Shown one piece after another: positions 48,098 to 50,174 of a stretch of DNA of 50,174 bases. The stretch is taken from contig NZ_JAEUMN010000107.1 in NCBI RefSeq assembly GCF_016793225.1, positions 1-50,174 of the forward strand, read 5' to 3'. Both the position numbers and the translations under genes were made by a program. The notes beneath the pieces were generated by a model, which did not search any database, was not told where the DNA came from, and was given only the letters and a program-made list of their open reading frames with translations. This DNA is from Phenylobacterium sp. GTDB lineage: Bacteria; Pseudomonadota; Alphaproteobacteria; Caulobacterales; Caulobacteraceae. Position 1 is the stretch's first letter. Each line of letters begins with the position of its first letter.

Positions 48098-50174
48098 ATG
48101 AGACAACGCCTACCCATCACTCTGCTGGCGACGACGGTGCTTACGGCCGTGGGCTCGCCCGTGTTCGCCCAGACGGCGGCGCAGGACACAGCCGTCGGCC
48201 TGGAAGAGGTGGTGGTCACCGCCCAGAAGCGCAGCGAGAACCTGCAGGACGTGCCGATCTCGATCCAGGCGATCGGGACCGAGCGCCTGGAGGCTCTGCA
48301 GGTTTCCGACACCAACGACTATGTGCGGTTCATGCCGAGCGTCACCGCGCCCACGGGCGCGCCGGGCTTCTCCAACTTCTACATCCGCGGCGTGGCGTCC
48401 GGCGAAAACAACAACCACTCGGGCCCGCTGCCCTCGGTCGGCGTCTACCTGGACGAACAGCCGGTGACGACGATCACCGGGCCGCTGGACATCCACATCT
48501 ACGACATCGCCCGGGTCGAGGTGCTGGCCGGGCCGCAGGGCACGCTCTATGGCGCGAGCTCGCAGGCCGGCACCATCCGGATCATCACCAACAAGCCCAG
48601 CACCTCGGGCTTCGAGGCCTCGTACGACCTTGAGGTCAACGCGGTCAGCCACGGCGACGTGGGCTATGCCGCCGAGGGCTTCGTGAACCAGCCGCTGGGC
48701 GACCGGGCGGCCATCCGCCTGGTGGCCTGGGCGCAGCATGACGCCGGCTACATCGACAACGTCCCGGGCTCTTTCGTCTTCCCGACCGGATCGGTCCGCG
48801 TGAACAACGCCCGCGAGGTGGAGAAGGACTACAACGAGGTCGACATCGTGGGCGCCCGCGCCGCGCTGAAGATCGACCTGAACGAGAGCTGGACGGTGAC
48901 GCCCCAGCTGATGGGCCAGCGCACCCAGGCCGACGGCGGCTTCGCCGCCGACCCCACCGTCGGGGACTACAAGATCCGCCGCTACTACCCTGAGGGCTCC
49001 GATGACAAGTGGGCGCAGGCGGCGCTGACCATCGAGGGCCAGCTGGCCAACCTCGACGTGCTGTACTCCGGCGCGCACATGCGCCGCTGGATCGACACCG
49101 ACAGCGACTATTCGGACTACAGCTACTTCTACGACGTGCTGTTCGGCTACGGCGCCTACACCACCGACAACGCCGGCAACTTCATCAACACGTCGCAGTA
49201 CATCCAGGGCCGCGACTACTTCAAGAAGAGCAGCCACGAGCTGCGGATCGCGAGCCCCGCCGAGAACCGCTTCAAGGCCGTCGCGGGCCTGTTCTACCAG
49301 CGGCAGACCCACAACATCGAGCAGCGGTACCGCATCGACAACCTGCAGGACCTGATCGAGGTCCCCGGCTGGAACGACACGCTGTGGCTGACCAAGCAGC
49401 TGCGGACGGACCGCGACTACGCGGCCTTCGTCGACGCCACGTTCGACGTCACCGAGCAGTTCTCGATCACCGGCGGCGTGCGGTTCTTCAAGTACAAGAA
49501 CTCGCTGCAGGGCTTCTTCGGCTTCGACCGCGACTTCTCCTCGCGGACCGGCGTGGCGGCCTGCTTCAATCCCACGGCGGTGGTGGAGGGCGGGCCCTGC
49601 ACCAACATCAACACGACCACCAAGGGCGACGGACGAACCTACCGGATCAACGCCCAGTACAAGTTCGACGACCGCCGGATGGTCTACGCGACCTATTCGA
49701 CCGGCTTCCGGCCGGGCGGCGTGAACCGGCGCGGCGGCCAGCCGCCCTACGACGCCGACTTCCTGAAGAACCGCGAGGTGGGCTGGAAGACGAGCTGGGC
49801 CGACAACCGGCTGCGGTGGAACGGCGCCTTCTTCTACGAGACGTGGAACGACTTCCAGTTCTCGTACCTCGGCGCGAACGGGCTCACCGAGATCCGCAAC
49901 GCCGGCAAGGCCAAGATGAAGGGCGTGGAATCCGACATCAACTGGCTGGTCACGGACGGCCTCACGGTGATCGGGTCGATGGCCTACACCGACGCCGAAC
50001 TGGGCGAGGACTACATCCCCGACCCGACGGCGGCGCCCGAGGCGCGCAAGGGCACGCGGCTGCCGGTGACGCCGAAGTTCAAGGGCAACCTGATCGCGCG
50101 CTACGAGTGGACCTGGAACGACTGGGACGCGCACGTGCAGGGCGCGCTGGTCCACACGGGCTCGGCCTTCCCGG
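48098..50174 (+). CDS. TonB-dependent outer-membrane receptor, 3' truncated by the window edge
   Basis: 692 residues are visible, with no stop in the window. The ATG at 48098 follows GGGGGAT and gives a signal peptide (MRQRLPITLLATTVLTAVGSPVFA). Residues 35-45 ('GLEEVVVTAQKR') are the TonB box region. The plug domain follows, with 'DVPISIQAIGTERLEALQVS', 'FYIRGVASG' and 'DIARVEVLAGPQGTLYGASS', then the beta-barrel to the edge. There is no N-terminal STN domain, so it is a plain transporter rather than a signal-transducing one. It imports a ligand, often siderophores or carbohydrates in this family. It probably shares the transcript of the sulfotransferase gene 22 bases upstream. Confidence 0.93.
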   Translation, partial: MRQRLPITLLATTVLTAVGSPVFAQTAAQDTAVGLEEVVVTAQKRSENLQDVPISIQAIGTERLEALQVSDTNDYVRFMPSVTAPTGAPGFSNFYIRGVASGENNNHSGPLPSVGVYLDEQPVTTITGPLDIHIYDIARVEVLAGPQGTLYGASSQAGTIRIITNKPSTSGFEASYDLEVNAVSHGDVGYAAEGFVNQPLGDRAAIRLVAWAQHDAGYIDNVPGSFVFPTGSVRVNNAREVEKDYNEVDIVGARAALKIDLNESWTVTPQLMGQRTQADGGFAADPTVGDYKIRRYYPEGSDDKWAQAALTIEGQLANLDVLYSGAHMRRWIDTDSDYSDYSYFYDVLFGYGAYTTDNAGNFINTSQYIQGRDYFKKSSHELRIASPAENRFKAVAGLFYQRQTHNIEQRYRIDNLQDLIEVPGWNDTLWLTKQLRTDRDYAAFVDATFDVTEQFSITGGVRFFKYKNSLQGFFGFDRDFSSRTGVAACFNPTAVVEGGPCTNINTTTKGDGRTYRINAQYKFDDRRMVYATYSTGFRPGGVNRRGGQPPYDADFLKNREVGWKTSWADNRLRWNGAFFYETWNDFQFSYLGANGLTEIRNAGKAKMKGVESDINWLVTDGLTVIGSMAYTDAELGEDYIPDPTAAPEARKGTRLPVTPKFKGNLIARYEWTWNDWDAHVQGALVHTGSAFP

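Overview
The window is a GC-rich, densely packed bacterial chromosome segment. The best fit is an alphaproteobacterium of the family Caulobacteraceae (Phenylobacterium- or Caulobacter-like). The main evidence is a PodJ-type polarity protein, an HWE-family histidine kinase, a PEPxxWA-type PEP-CTERM protein, a TonB-dependent receptor next to a TPR-sulfotransferase, and very GC-rich third codon positions. I saw no rRNA, tRNA, CRISPR array, transposase or integrase. Both edges cut genes: a DUF2235-type gene on the left and a TonB-dependent receptor on the right.

Layout. (1) 1-9.3 kb: a mosaic of single genes. These are a DUF2235 lipase-like protein, a secreted amidohydrolase, a DUF4118 membrane protein with a degenerate kinase module, an RcnB-like periplasmic protein, a LuxR-type regulator fused to a degenerate alpha/beta-hydrolase, and several small envelope or unknown proteins. 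(2) 8.3-14.1 kb, minus strand: a run reading podJ, TSUP permease, TIGR02186, DUF3429 and two unknown genes. (3) 14.2-16.1 kb: a small membrane protein and an MprF/LpiA-like lysyltransferase. (4) 16.2-23.9 kb: six consecutive acyl-CoA dehydrogenase genes, five of about 400 aa and one of 362 aa. A PsrA-like palindrome precedes them and a rho-independent terminator follows. (5) 24.2-26.2 kb: a phytanoyl-CoA dioxygenase-like gene divergent from glutathione-dependent formaldehyde dehydrogenase. (6) 26.5-29.6 kb: a PEP-CTERM protein and a TIR-TM-TPR protein 7 bases apart. (7) 29.7-34.5 kb: a GNAT acetyltransferase; then a beta-helix protein, a diheme cytochrome and a CAP protein as an apparent operon; then an Old Yellow Enzyme homologue. 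(8) 34.6-39.7 kb, minus strand: glycolate oxidase glcD-glcE-glcF with an HWE sensor kinase inserted between glcE and glcF. (9) 39.8-46.2 kb: SDR, MFS transporter, HSL-type esterase, adenine deaminase, exported methyltransferase and dipeptide epimerase. (10) 46.3 kb to the end: a TPR-sulfotransferase and a TonB-dependent receptor.

How the genes fit together. The central theme is catabolism of fatty or isoprenoid acyl-CoAs. All five large dehydrogenases keep a Glu at the isovaleryl-CoA-dehydrogenase catalytic position. The sixth, smaller one lacks both usual catalytic Glu positions. This matches the alpha2beta2 dehydrogenases of steroid side-chain catabolism and suggests five alternative catalytic subunits sharing one partner. 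Palindromic REP-like elements sit in many gene gaps, including inside the dehydrogenase array. The other points worth attention are two proteins that keep a fold but lose catalytic residues (pseudo-hydrolase regulator, pseudo-kinase) and the sensor kinase inside the glycolate oxidase operon.
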